A stretch of 64,000 bases of DNA, taken from the NCBI GenBank assembly GCA_963921795.1, contig OY997660.1, positions 3,631,499-3,695,498 on the forward strand. The letters run 5' to 3'. Shown piece after piece: positions 24,955 to 37,134 of this stretch. Made by a program: the position numbers and the translations under genes. Position 1 is the stretch's first letter, and every line of letters starts with the position of its first letter. Source of the stretch: Nannobrachium achirus. Taxonomy: Eukaryota; Chordata; Actinopteri; Myctophiformes; Myctophidae. The notes under the pieces were generated by a model that saw nothing but the letters and a program-made list of their open reading frames with translations, did no database searches and had not been told where the DNA came from.

Positions 24955-25222
24955 AAAAATGGTAAATGGTGCATTTATATAGCGCTTTTATCCAAGGCGC
25001 TTTACATTCATTCACCCATTCACACACACATTCATACATCGGTGGCGGAGGAAACCATGCAAGGCACCAACCTACTCACCGGGAGCAATTAGGGGTTCAG
25101 AGTCTTGCTCAAGGACTCTTCGACATTAACTCAGGGGGAGCCCGGATTCGAACTGGGAACCTTTCGGGAACCCTTCGTGCTCTAATAACGGTGTCTCTAC
25201 CCCTGAGCTATATCCCAGCAGC
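24955..25222 (-). mobile_element. tRNA-derived SINE, near full length
   Basis: Read on the minus strand: TAGCTCAGGGGTAGAG (A box), TTCCCAGTTCGAATCCGGG (B box), body GAGTCCTTGAGCAAGACTCT, tail AAAGCGCTATATAAATGCAC. Other copies are at 18345 and 34450. Confidence 0.8.
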
Positions 25223-25232
25223 TTACTGAGAA

Positions 25233-25817
25233 ATTGTTCACTTTGTGATACAAGCACAGAATTTTTTCCTCTGGACCTACTTTTTCCAAAAAGCAAGTTA
25301 GCAACCCAATTAAAAACAAATAGGGTTGGGGTCCCATTGACTTTCTATACAGTAAACTAATAAAAAAAATGCTTTAAGTAGTATGTGAGGGGTCAAACTA
25401 GGGGTTTTTCATGATCATGAATCCAATGCAAGCATTTGTTTTGCACAAAAAACATTCCTTGGGCTAGAAAGGCCCCCACAAAAGCGTGAAAAGTGATGAC
25501 TCATCACTAAACCACCGTGAAAAGTGATGACTCATCACTAAACCATAGTTTTGTGGTGGCCTTTCTAGCCCAAGGAATGTTCTTCGTGCAAAACAAATGC
25601 TTGCAATGGATTCAGAATCATGAAAAAACCCTATTTTGATCCCTCACATACTACTTAAAGCATATTTATTTTTTTTGTATTATTTTACTGTATAGAAAGT
25701 CAATGGGACCCCAACCCTATTTGTTTTTAATTGAGTGGCTAACTTGCTTTTTGGAAAAAGTAGGTCCAGAGGAAACATTGTGCAAAATTCGGTGCTTGTA
25801 TCACAAAGTGAACAATT
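25233..25817. mobile_element. 585-bp foldback element
   Basis: The two halves are complementary for about 270 bp, from AATTGTTCACTTTGTGATAC at the left to GTATCACAAAGTGAACAATT at the right. The centre holds a direct repeat GTGAAAAGTGATGACTCATC. It sits at the head end of the SINE at 24955-25222. Non-coding. Confidence 0.88.
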
Positions 25818-26126
25818 CTTCTAAAAGAATTGACTTAAGCTGCCGGGCTATATGCCGCCCCCAATGGAAGCTGGGTTTGTGATGAGAGACGAGCTCTTTG
25901 TGTGTTTACCGAAGGTTGTGTTTTACTGGCCTCCAAGCTGTAGCGCAGATTTTAATTAGCCTGGTGTTTTAATTACTGAAACGCAGGTTTTAACTAGCAT
26001 TTGTGTGCATCATGTGTCATGAATGCATGGGTGGGTTAACGGGGAGATTGTGTATTCCGTCCGGGACGAGATGGGATGACATCACCCTTTAGAGTGGGGG
26101 CTTCACTCTGTAGCCCCAAGGCCAAT

Positions 26127-26480
<354 letters not shown>

Positions 26481-26855
26481 CGTCCACTGAACCCTCTCAT
26501 TTAGACTCCATCTACTGCAGCCTATCATTTGCAGGCTGGAACTGTTACAGTCCAACTAAACAACATGAACACATCGCAGGCTGCTTTCTGGATTTCACCT
26601 TAAATCTGTGCTCTTATTACTATTATTATCATACCAGGGAGGAGGAGGAGGAACACTGGAAAACATGACTAACAAAACCAGGACAGAAATCCTACAGAGT
26701 TTTCTGTCTGTCCGTGATGATGAACTACACATTTAGACTACAGTTTGGCAGTCGTAGTTGGCATTGGTAAAATCCCTGCTTGTTTCTTCAAGCTTATGTT
26801 TTAATAAAGACAGACCTGAAGACATTAGTCTGAAGCTGCAGGTTCAAACCTGGAT
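26481..26855. other. Intergenic DNA, no gene seen
   Basis: No supported exon or element. Confidence 0.45.
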
Positions 26856-27213
26856 TAGTCCATGTGCCATACAAGATGTCGATATCCCAAAGGTGGCAAA
26901 GGTTACCATGCATTTTTGAAAAGCTCTATATCTGTAGATTATATGTTGGTATGATAATGCTTTCTGAGACACAGCTAAATTGGTGTTATCAGCTGCTAGA
27001 GTCGGTGTCCCATTAACTTTACTATACAGGGGGGGGGGGGGGGGGGAACAAGCTAAAAATCACCAACTCTAGCAGCTGATAACACCAATTTAGCTGTGTC
27101 TCAGAAAGGGTTATCATACCAAAATATAATCTAGAGATGTATAGCTTTTAAAAAATGCATGGTAACCTTTGCCACCTTTGGGATATGGACTCTCGTAATG
27201 GCCCATGGACTAG
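26856..27213. mobile_element. Foldback element of about 358 bp
   Basis: Arms share CCCAAAGGTGGCAAAGGTTA and GCTGATAACACCAATTTAGC with complements. The loop holds a run of about 19 G (27029-27047). Non-coding. Confidence 0.82.
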
Positions 27214-27325
27214 AGCAGTGCGATTACATACAAAGTCAATGCAAAGACGAGACAGACAGCAGATAATAATAACTGGAGACAAAACTCCTGCTAAACCCAA
27301 CCTTGTGCGACTTCATGAAGGGCAG

Positions 27326-27721
27326 TAACCTGACTGCGCCAGATGATAGTAGCAGTGCGTCCGCTCTGCCTACTAGCATCTGGTACTGCTCCGGCACACT
27401 CGATGTAAGGGGCGGGCCATTTTTTCAATTGCTAAGCAGGTGATTGGATGGGGCCGTCTGTCTATCACAGTCTGGAGTGCCAACTCCAACCACTCATATT
27501 GGCTTGTCTGCATGACGTTACACCCAGAATCCGCCTCCTGGGTTTCCACGTGGTCTGCAATCAGACTCTATTGGCTCAGAGCCGCTCAGAGCCCGCCCGT
27601 AGCTGCCGCTGATTGGTCCGGCCCGGGGCTTTACGAGTGTTATCAACTCTCTACCCAGAGAACTCAGACGGTAAAGTAGGGCGCTACGCACTACTGCCAC
27701 CATCTGACGGAAGTCAGGCTA
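27326..27721. mobile_element. TIR element with 9-bp target duplication (MuDR-like?)
   Basis: Left TAACCTGACTGCGCCAGATG and right CATCTGACGGAAGTCAGGCT form inverted ends. A perfect 9-bp duplication GAAGGGCAG lies at 27317-27325 and 27722-27730. The TAGCCTG-like tip is shared with the element at 19901. Confidence 0.8.
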
Positions 27722-27727
27722 GAAGGG

Positions 27728-28519
27728 CAGGGGTGTTGCACCAAATTCTGGGCCCTGGGTACAAAGATTTACTGCGGGCCCCCCATGAATGTTCTTCATA
27801 GGGAGCGGGGGTTTAACCCATTCAAGGCCCATTCCCACTGGGCCAGATAACAGATATCTGGAGATATTTCTCCAGATATTTTTCCATGTTAAGTGGATGG
27901 TAGATACAGATAAAAAAAAAGTCTACCACAGATATTTGCCACAGATACTTTTATCTGTGGCAAATATTTTTTGTATCTGTATCTACCATCCACTTTGCAT
28001 GGAAAAATATCTGGAGAAATATCTCCAGATATCTGTTATCTGGCCCAGTGGGAATGGGCCTTTAGACTGGGAACGCATTATTACGCATTCTTTTTTGCTT
28101 TAACTATTGAAACATAGCAGATATACAAGCTCACAGCAAGCTTGTAGATCTGCTATTTTTTAAAAATCTTGAAATGTGTGCAAGTCTTTGGATATTTTCA
28201 AAGGCTTCTAAGGTTTTTTGAAAAACCTATGTTTCTATGTCAGTGGTGCTCAAACCCTTTCATGTAGGGGACCCCCCAGAAGCAAAATTTTAGTTACCGT
28301 ACAAATGTTCGCTTAGAAAATACATATATTCAAAGATTTGCACGCATTTTCACAACAAAATTGCAGATCTACAAGCTCGCAGCGGGGCACCGAGTGCCGC
28401 GCTGTGAGCTTGTATATCTGCCTTGTATATCTGCCATTTTTTCAATAGAATAATTAAGGCCCCTCCACCTTGGGCCCTAGTAACTCAGTCCCACTGTTCC
28501 CTCCCTTGTGACGCCCCTG
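27728..28519. mobile_element. hAT-type element N with nested insertions
   Basis: Starts CAGGGGTGTTGCACC and ends TTGTGACGCCCCTG; flanks TAGAAGGG and ATGAAGGG match six of eight. Inside are family C sequence (from TTAA at about 27812) with hairpins at 28110-28160 and 28357-28442, and within that the 235-bp palindrome. A second copy, inverted, is at 39235-39752. Confidence 0.72.
27826..28060. mobile_element. 235-bp near-perfect palindrome
   Basis: Runs from GGCCCATTCCCACTGGGCCA to its complement at 28060. Arms of about 110 bp contain GATAACAGATATCTGGAGAT. It interrupts the family C end CCCATT/TTTAGACTGGG, so it is a later insertion. Possibly PIF/Harbinger-like. Confidence 0.9.
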
Positions 28520-28620
28520 ATGAAGGGTTCTGCATCTTCACCCAGATGGCATGAGGTGGAAGTAGAGATACAGAGGATGATCAGTGTCATGTGTTATTGA
28601 GAGTGCTAAGCGTGTGATGG

Positions 28621-28985
28621 CAGGGGCGTCAATTGGGTATGGCAGGGGTATGCAGCTGCCATACCCTGGGTCCAGGGGGGAAAATAAAAGTTACTTTTAA
28701 ATATAAATCCATGAATGTCTCTTTGTCTATCTGTGCTGGTTATTATGTTGTTAAATTACAGTAAAATAACTACAAATGCTAAATTTAACAAAATGGTCAC
28801 TTTAACAACGTATTGTAATTATATTCTCCACACTTGTATTCTCCCCATCTTGACAGAATGGTATATTCCCAGGTTCTGCAGGTCAGCTGCACAGGTGCAA
28901 TTCATTATTGTTAATTGTGGCACGTTTACTAACATGCTAAGTTTAGCTGCACTTGAACAACCATTCCAGGCTGCCATATCCAGCC
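28621..28985 (+). mobile_element. hAT-type element D, right end lost
   Basis: Starts CAGGGGCGTCAATTGGGTAT and matches the full copy at 38250-38737 in inverse orientation. It stops near CAGCCCAAGAAATAAAAC. Confidence 0.75.
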
Positions 28986-29019
28986 CAAGAAATAAAACCG
29001 TAGAAACCTGTGTAAAAAA

Positions 29020-29155
29020 CTGACAAAAGTAGTTTTTTTGTGAAAATAGCCGATCTACATGCTCACAAGGCCTCGCAGCGCAAGGCGTTGTGAGCAGGTA
29101 GATCGGCTATTTTCACAATAGAACCGTGTTATCCAAAATGTAATGCCTATTTTCC
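29020..29155. mobile_element. hAT family F core fragment with hairpin
   Basis: A complete hairpin (29041-29116) with family F flank AATAGAACCGTGTTATCC. No terminal CAGTGG was found. Confidence 0.7.
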
Positions 29156-29174
29156 ATGAGGACTCCCATCTTTG

Positions 29175-29690
29175 CCATACCCTAGCTTTTGCTGAACTTA
29201 TTGTTCATATCAGACAGTGTGGGTGTGCGAAGTCCGATGATCTTGGAAGCAATACGGGTAATACTGTAAAGTGTGTTTCTGTTTGGCATGGACAGTATAG
29301 TGAAGAAACATGCAGAGCAGTACAACAGAATAGGTTGAATAATACTTTTGTATAGTAATAAAAGAAGATGGGGGGCAACAGACAGTGATCTTAACTTACG
29401 GATTACATGAAGTCTTTGCTGAAAACATTTATGGATAGATGTAATGTGTTGATCAAACCTAAGTTTGTTGTCCACAGTGAGTCCAAGATACGTGAAGCTG
29501 TCAACCTGTTCTACTGTATTACCATGAATGAGGAGTGGGTTGAGTCCAGACTAGTGGGTCGTTTGAAAGACCAGTTCTTTTGTTTTGTCCACATTCAACT
29601 CTAGGTAGTTGTCAGTGTGTAAAATGAGACATGGTGCTCTGGAAGTCTGTAATAGAGTGGCAGTGTCATCAGAGTATTTTTATGTAATGT
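29175..29690 (-). mobile_element. LINE reverse-transcriptase C-terminal fragment
   Basis: The minus frame shows DNYLELNVDKTKELVF, then VDNKLRFDQHITSIHKCFQQ and LLLLYKSIIQPILLYCSACF, the segment after the YxDD block in CR1/Rex-type LINEs. A stop interrupts the frame near 29560. 5' and 3' ends are missing. Confidence 0.75.
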
Positions 29691-30098
29691 TAGTGGAGTC
29701 ATAGCCGCGGCAAGTCATTTAAAGCAGGAGGGGCTGTAGCGTGCACGCGACTCGCGCACCGGTTTTATGCGGTTTTGTTCTTTATTCTGGTTTCCGCAGT
29801 TTATTTTTAGCTAAATGTAACACAATCGGGAGCTGCACGCTACACACAAATGCCTAAATGGTGCACCAGCCAGCAGGATATACCGGTATACAGTAGATGG
29901 ATTTCTTGGTACTAACACAGAGAAAGACAGCATGTGCCTGTTTCATATAATCATTCAGTTCCCAACACTTTTCAGTTAATCCAACCTTTCCTCTCTGTGT
30001 TGGCATGGTTAATGTGAAGAGACCTTCTCCCCGAAACGGCATTTGTGCGCTGATAATATTCACATTGCGTGTGGGTGTAATCATGACAGTCAAGCCTC
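29691..30098. other. Intergenic DNA, no gene seen
   Basis: No supported exon or repeat. Confidence 0.45.
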
Positions 30099-30102
30099 TT
30101 AA

Positions 30103-30512
30103 CCCATTTAGGCCTAGAATTATTGAATGCTTTAACCAGTGAAAAATAGCAGATATACAAGCTCACATATACAAGCTCACAGCGCGGCACCGAGTGCCGC
30201 GCTGCGAGCTGCTATTTTTGAAAAAGTCGTTAAAATGTGTGCAAATCTTTGAATATGTATTTTCAAAGCGAACGTTTGTCACTCAAATTTTGCTTCTGGG
30301 GGTGGTCCCTGGAACTAAACATTTTGAGATGTGGGTCTGTGGCCAAATAAATATCATTTTGGGGGTCCTTCACATGAAAAGGTTTGAGAACCACTGACAT
30401 AGTAGTCTCTCAAGAACAGACTTGTGCCGCGCTGTGAGCTTGTATATCTGCTATTTTTCAATAGTTAGCATAAAATAATGATACACAATAATGTGTACCT
30501 GTTCTAAATGGG
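30103..30512. mobile_element. piggyBac-like element, family C, with hairpins
   Basis: TTAA (30099-30102) then CCCATTTAGGCC; the right end TTCTAAATGGG is followed by TTGTTAA. Hairpin 30141-30220 has the inner GGCACCGAGTGCC core; a right half is at 30425-30460. Confidence 0.72.
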
Positions 30513-30710
30513 TTGTTAAACCTTCATTAGTTGACTGGGATCCACCAGCCAGGGCTCTGTACTAGTCTAGATGGATCTAAATTCCAAATATGGCATCACG
30601 CAATGACATCATAGCATAGTCATCACAACCGATGTACTGGTCTTTAAAAGTAAATGTCCAATAAACCAAATGTCATCCAACAACTATTCCAACAAATTAA
30701 GCTGTGCGAA

Positions 30711-31814
30711 ATGTTTCGCTGGACGATACATCTGAAAGGAGGACCTAAGAATTCCGACCATGCTGCTTTGATAGTCGGACACAAACTCTACTCATTTGGA
30801 GGAGACAACAGCTCCAAGGTTAAGAAACAGAGAAGGGGAAGAAACAGCTACCTGAACAACAGCGATCAGATTGAAGTCCACATCTTCAACACAGTGTCTT
30901 TGTGTTGGAGGAAGTTGCCCCCAGTGACAAATGGAAGAGGACAAAGTCCCACTGAGGTTCCCTCCAGGCGATGGGGCCACACAGCTGTGCTGGTCAAGGG
31001 AATGGTCTACATCTGAGGAGGGTATCCCTTCTGCAATGTGCTTTATGCCTTTGATGTTGACACCCACGGCTGGTTCAAACCCAGTATTTCTGGGCCTATT
31101 CCAGAAGCAAGGCACAACCACTCAGCATGTGTCCTGGAGAAGGTCATGTATGTGTTTGGAGGAGTCGTGCTTGGAAGGGACCCCGATATGACTGGGGCTC
31201 TGCCATGGGTAACTGCCATGTACAAGTTGGACACCACCACAATGGTCTGGTCTTTAATTAACACCAATAGAACACCTGCTACATATTATCACTCTGCCAC
31301 CATCATCGGGACAAAGATGTTTGTATTTGGGGGCCGGGTGTGCAGCTACAACAACGGCATCAGAGTGTTTGACACAGAGACCAACTGCTGGCTGAGCACG
31401 CTTTCTGCACGCCTCTTAAGAATACGCTGTGATCATTCAGCCTTTGCCTACAAGGGAGAGCTGTATGTATTTGGTGGCTGCTACGGGTCGGACCTCAAGT
31501 GCTTCAATGATCTGTCGAAATTCAGTCTGGAGACCTTCTCCTGGCAGCAGGTTGAGCCCAAGGGGAAAGAGCCTTGTACCATGCGTAGCATGATCTGTTG
31601 CATGGTGGGAGATCGTATTATCATCCATGGAGGATGCAAAGGAGGCGACCCCGAGGCTTCTGGTGACCTGTACATCCTAGACTTAAATCCCAGCCTGAGG
31701 ACGTTATGCAAGCTAGCAGTTCTTCAGTACGGACTGGAGCGGTCAGCACTCCCACACAACATCAGATGGGAACTGGCAACCATGACTACCAACAGTAGCA
31801 AAACGAAAATATAG
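30711..31814 (+). pseudogene. klhdc3: klhdc3-like intronless retrocopy with one in-frame stop
   Basis: One continuous frame from ATG 30711 to TAG 31812 encodes about 367 residues of a kelch protein. It starts MFRWTIHLKGGPKNSDHAAL and ends with HNIRWELATMTTNSSKTKI, closely matching the start (MLRWTVHLEGGP) and end (HDIRWELNAMTTNS) of vertebrate KLHDC3 as I recall it. Kelch blade motifs include LYSFGGD, VFGGV, VFGGR and VFGGC. The KLHDC3 gene has many introns and this copy has none, so it arose by retroposition. A single TGA at 31014, where the family has Trp of a WGG motif, interrupts the frame; there is otherwise no frame change over 1.1 kb. KLHDC3 is a substrate receptor for a cullin-2 ubiquitin ligase; whether this copy has a role is unknown. 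An internal ATG at 31038 could start a shorter protein. Confidence 0.85.
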
Positions 31815-32291
<477 letters not shown>

Positions 32292-32344
32292 CCTTGAAAT
32301 GCACAGTACATGCACGCATACACACACACACACGTGATGCTGTA

Positions 32345-32895
32345 GCCTGATGCAGGTGTAAGACCTGTATTATAGGTATACGTGTGCCAAAATGCTTAGT
32401 TTTCTATGCATTTCGGGTGTTTTAGGGGGTTTGTCACCCCATTATTTTGTTCCGCCCACACCACGCTGCTGGAGGTCAGCCCCCAATCATTTCTTCCTGC
32501 CCCACCTAATGCTAAAGCCTAGATCCGGCCCTGCTCTTCTCCCTGCCCAGAATAGCCTCCCTTTGCCAAAAGATCTGCCTATTTTTGACCAATGTTGGTA
32601 GGGTTCAAGTGGTTGATCATGTTTTACGCATTAAAACTATGATCCAGGATCCATGAATGATTGCAGCTTTAGGAAATACTGCAGAGCTCTTAAGCATGCA
32701 TGGTGTTATCAGTGCTTCCTACTGTACGTGGCGTCCATGGAGAGATGAGCTATGCAACATTTATCTGTGATGACAACAGATTGACACTCATTAGAGGGAG
32801 GGGAGGAGCTGATGGCTGTGTTGATACCAAGGCCAGAGTTTATCCGGCTCGCAAAGTTGAGGCGATACAGAAAGAGACTTCAAGAGAAAGTTCTT
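32345..32895. other. Intergenic DNA with a hAT-like end
   Basis: CCTAGATCCGGCCCTG at about 32518-32533 looks like the right tip of an old hAT element. No gene seen. Confidence 0.4.
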
Positions 32896-32904
32896 ATGAA
32901 CGGC

Positions 32905-33437
32905 TGCTTTTAAGAAGTACATTTTATTTCATTTTTATTTTTAAGACACCAGTCATGTTATATCTTTTTTAAGAAGTACATTTTATTTCATTTTTGAGCG
33001 GCCATAGCATGGCTGTGTGTGTGTGTGTGTCTGTAGCCTGTACATGTCATGTTTTTCCATAGCATTGTGTGTGTGTGTCCGTTGCCTGCGCTCACTTCAC
33101 ATTGGGTGTGATTTTAATTTTTTCATTTGTTCAAGTGCAGCTAAACTTGGCATGTCAGTAAACGTGCCACAATTAACAATAATGCATTGCACCTGTGCAG
33201 CTGACCTGCGGAACCTGGGAATATAGCATTTTGTCAAGATGGGGAGAATACAAGTGTAGAGAATATAATTATAATACCTTGTTAAAGTGACCATTTTGTT
33301 CAATTTTGCATTTGTAGTTATTTTACTGTAGACAAAGAGACATTCATGGATTTATATTTAAAAGTAACTCTTATTTTCCCCCCTGGACCCAGGGTATGGC
33401 AGCTGCATACCCCTGCCATACCCAATTGACGCCACTG
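32905..33437 (-). mobile_element. hAT-type element D, interrupted copy
   Basis: The right end AATTGACGCCACTG and the interior match 38360-38737. About 120 bp of another repeat (GAGCGGCC... to CTCACTTCACATTGGG, 32995-33120) is inserted, with local doubling of AAGAAGTACATTTTATTTCA. Confidence 0.75.
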
Positions 33438-33701
33438 CTGATCCTTCTGCTTTCCCACCGTGTCTCTGTGTCTTCTTTGTCTTTATGTTTTCACTTCCCC
33501 TCTGGTTTATCCACTCTTCTCTTTCTGTCTGCTTTTCATCACAGTAAAGTCAATGACCCGTGCTCTGACATCCTCCTCAGCAAACTCCCTACATCACTGA
33601 CTCTTCCTCTTTAGCTGTTCTAATGAGCTAATGGGTCCACGCCTTACACCTTATCTCTAAACTTCTTTTTACTATTTTGAAAAAACATTTTAAAATTAAC
33701 A

Positions 33702-33731
33702 AGCCGATTTACATCGACATGTTGTGAGCTT

Positions 33732-33787
<56 letters not shown>
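33702..33787. repeat. Hairpin half and (GA)n run
   Basis: GCCGATTTACATCGAC and TTGTGAGCTTGTAG at 33702-33738 are directly followed by a GA run to 33787. Confidence 0.8.
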
Positions 33788-33789
<2 letters not shown>

Positions 33790-33983
33790 GGCAACAGATG
33801 AGAAGAGATAAAAGAATGAAATAGAATAATTCTAGAGTCAACTTCTAATCTAGAATCTTTAGATTCTTTACAAGATAACAGATGACCATAATCTGAGGTG
33901 AAGATGAGGAGAAAACTCAGTTTCTCTTTTGGGTCTCGAGCTAAAAGGTTTGGAACCCACTGGCCCACAGTCTGCATGCAGAG

Positions 33984-34447
33984 CAGGGACGTGCTGGCCA
34001 TTGGTTCATTCCCGGCCGGTCCAGGCCGGCCATTAGGAAAAAAATTCAAAATAAAATGTCGGCCTTCATTCCATTTTGGGGGGCTGGGCGGCCAACAAAG
34101 TAAATCGTCACTGTCGGGCAGAAACCTCGTATCTCCAAGTTTCAAATTTGTAAATTTGTAAAAGGCCGTCGCACAAAAGTAGTGAAAACAGCAGATCTAC
34201 AAGCACACAACGCCTCGCGGTGCGAGGCGTTGTGTGCTTGTAGATCGGCTGTTTTCACTAGTTTAAATCATTTTTTAAATGCTAAATACAAAACAAACGG
34301 TTTTGGACATACAAGGTTTCCGCCTGACAACAACGAAATATAACTGATTGCGCACTATAGAGAGAGATCTTTCTCTCTCTATAGCGTGCAATGAGGGCCT
34401 CTCCAACTCTTTTTCCCGGGCTGAATCAGGGGCCCAGCATGTCCCTG
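33984..34447. mobile_element. hAT-type element, family I, with hairpin
   Basis: Starts CAGGGACGTGCTGGCC and ends GGGCCCAGCATGTCCCTG. Flanks share ATGCAGA with a one-base offset. A near-perfect hairpin at 34181-34259 has GTGAAAACAGC/GCTGTTTTCAC tips. A second small palindrome (AGAGAGAGATCTTTCTCTCT) is near 34360. Confidence 0.75.
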
Positions 34448-34449
34448 AA

Positions 34450-34690
34450 TGCAGACCCACCAGGGTAGAGAGTTGCGGTCATTAGAACACGGAGGTTTCC
34501 TGAAGGGTTCCCAGTTTGATCCCGGGCTCCCCCAGAGTTAGTGATGAAGAGTCCTTGAGCAAGACTCTGAACCCCTAACTGCTCCTGATGAGCAGGTTGG
34601 TGCCAAGCATGGGTTCCTCTGACATCTGCGTAATGCACAATCTCTGTAAAGCGCCTTGGATGAAAGCACTATATAAATGCACCATTTACC
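34450..34690 (+). mobile_element. tRNA-derived SINE
   Basis: CAGGGTAGAG (A-box part), GGTTCCCAGTTTGATCCCGG (B box), GAGTCCTTGAGCAAGACTCT, and the tail GCACTATATAAATGCACCAT. It directly follows the family I element. Confidence 0.8.
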
Positions 34691-34794
34691 CAACACAGCT
34701 GCTCTGGCTTGGGACTAATTGGCTGCTTCGATCATAGTTTTATTACACATGAGATGATGAAGGGGGGGGCTCCTCTTTGTTTGGCTAAATAGCT

Positions 34795-34925
<131 letters not shown>

Positions 34926-35149
34926 TGTGCTGATGCATTTCCAATATGCAGTGGATCTCAGCCAGGATACGTGAGTTTATAGATTAGCTATTTTAAATAT
35001 TTAAAAATGTTTTTCAAAATAGTAAAAAAAAAATGGCAAAAGAGTTTGGGGATAAGGGTTAAAAGGCATGGATGAAAATAGGGGTAACAGGAAAACTCGA
35101 ACTAAAACAAACTCGAACCCATTCGCACGTTTCCCAACGGGTCTGTGGC

Positions 35150-35295
35150 CTTAAGCTAGATGCAGAATAGACCAATATCAAATCTTTGCCTCTGGGGCTC
35201 CCTGGAACAAAATATTTTGCGATGGGGGTCCTTGGCCAAATACATATCTTTCTGGGGGTCCTTGACATGACAAAGTTTAAGAAATAATGATAGCA
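35150..35295 (-). mobile_element. Fragment of the hairpin-bearing family
   Basis: GGGGGTCCTTGGCCAAATAC and GGGGGTCCTTGACATGACAA match the copies at 1320 and 39460. The hairpin itself is absent. Confidence 0.6.
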
Positions 35296-35654
35296 ACATA
35301 ATTTTTTTTTTTTTTTTTTTTTTAGAAAACTTTTAGGATTTAGAAGACATTTGTAGAATGTACCTATCAGTGGTTAAGGACCCCCAAAATGGTAAACATT
35401 TTTTGCAGATTTCGAAAACACAACGAAAAAACTGACCAATTAATGTGCAACCACCGTAACTCTGAGAGTGTACAAAACACTTATACCCTCAGATTTATGG
35501 GGGTCTTTGAAATGAAAAGGTTTGAGAACTGATCTAGGAATAGATAAATAAATAAAACATTAATAATAGTTAAAGTGCAGCTATAAGTTAGTAAAAAATG
35601 AGTCAGCTTAGGTGGTTGTGGCATCTAGTACGGATGCCCCCCCGAGTGCCTTCC

Positions 35655-37020
35655 TACTAGGAATGTTTATGTTTATTTCAACTTTCAGCATGATCACAGA
35701 TGTTTAAAAAAGACAGGTGCCATTAAAAAACACTGAATTATTTTGCTGATTACAATAAAAATCATAAAAATCTAAAAATGCATTTGCCTATCTAAAAGTC
35801 CATATAACAAATCTAGAATCCATTATCATTTAAGAGTCTGCACATGGGATTGGTGATTTCTTGTATCTCTCAGTTTTGCATGTTGGAGTGTCCAGGTCGC
35901 CTCCATTCCTTGTTTGGCGACCAGAGATCTCCTTCCTGGGGGGGGGGGGGGGGGGAAGATGGACTTAAACAGCTTCCTTGCAAAGTCCAGACACAGTTGG
36001 GTGCTCTCTGCTAGGGTGCACAATGTGAGGGTGCGGAGAGCATCTGTGTATCTGAGGCCAAGTATGATTTTGTAAGCCCGTTTCTGAACTCTTTCCAGTC
36101 TTTTAGTCTGGTTGACAGTCAAGGAACTGTGCCAGACTGGGACTGCATACTCCAGCACTGGGCGCACATAGCCTGTGTAGATCGAAACCAATTCTGTGTC
36201 TTGAACTCCAAATTTCTTGAGGCGACATACTGTAGGACAAACAGCTTTCTATTGGCTGAGGTCAGCATATAGTCCACCTGGCTGCCCCATTTCAAGTCAG
36301 CTTGAATGGTGACCCCCAGCACCTTTACTGTGTCACAAACCTCTAGTATGTTTTGGTCAATGGAAAGTGTTGGCAGGGCCGGTTTTTCTCTCATGAAGGT
36401 AACATGTACAAATTTGCATTTTTTTTTTGATTGAGTTTCATCTTGTGCTCATTAACCCAGGTGTCCAAACCATTCGGGGTCTGTTGGAGGGTGCAGGGTA
36501 CCTTGGGCTTCCACGACTGGGCCATGGTCATATCATCCACATATTTCCAGTGGTGTGGTCCATCCTGGAGGGCGCTGTTTATCAGTGTTAGGAAGACTAT
36601 AGGCCCTAGTACGGTCCCCTGTGCGACTCCACATGTGGGATATTCCCAATCAGACAGATGTCCCTGGTAGCGCACCGTTTGCTGCCGATCCGTCATGAAG
36701 CTGCAAATCCATGGAATCAGACCCGGTCTCACACCTAGATCAAGGAGACACTGCACTGCCACTGTGTGGTCTACGGCATCAAAGGCCTTAGCAAAGTCAG
36801 TTGTAATTACTGTACACACTGAACCTGAAACATCACTGGAACTATACACAAAGTCCATTAAGCTGACCAGTTTGTGTGTTGTGGAACGGTTCTGTCGGCT
36901 GCCAAACTGTATGGGGTCTAGGTTTGGCGTGATGTCATTAAGAATCCAGTTCCCAGTTAGGAAGGTCCTCGATGCACGTCCCACTGGGAGGAGAGTTGGT
37001 TGGTGCAAGCTTGTCCCCAT
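35655..37020 (-). mobile_element. LINE with reverse transcriptase, frameshifted
   Basis: The minus strand carries RT blocks in order: QFGSRQNRSTTHK, TDFAKAFDAVDH (block A, catalytic Asp), AQGTVLGPIVFL, and KYVDDMTM (catalytic YxDD), then VLGVTIQADLKWGSQVDYML and VRPVLEYAVPVWHSSLT. These fall in three frames (36391-37020, 36119-36394, 35826-36191), so at least two frame changes are present, one near a T run at 36420 and one near 36185. A G run at 35940-35955 expands a Pro stretch. The 5' part and endonuclease are missing. The group is CR1/Jockey-like; the clade is uncertain. Confidence 0.85.
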
Positions 37021-37134
37021 TGGTTTGTGAATGTGGGAAGTGAGGACGCTGGCGTTGAATGTTCACCGCTTCACCTCCCAATGTATGAATGAATGGACCG
37101 TTGTAAAGCTCTTTGAGAACTTGGAAAAGCGCTA

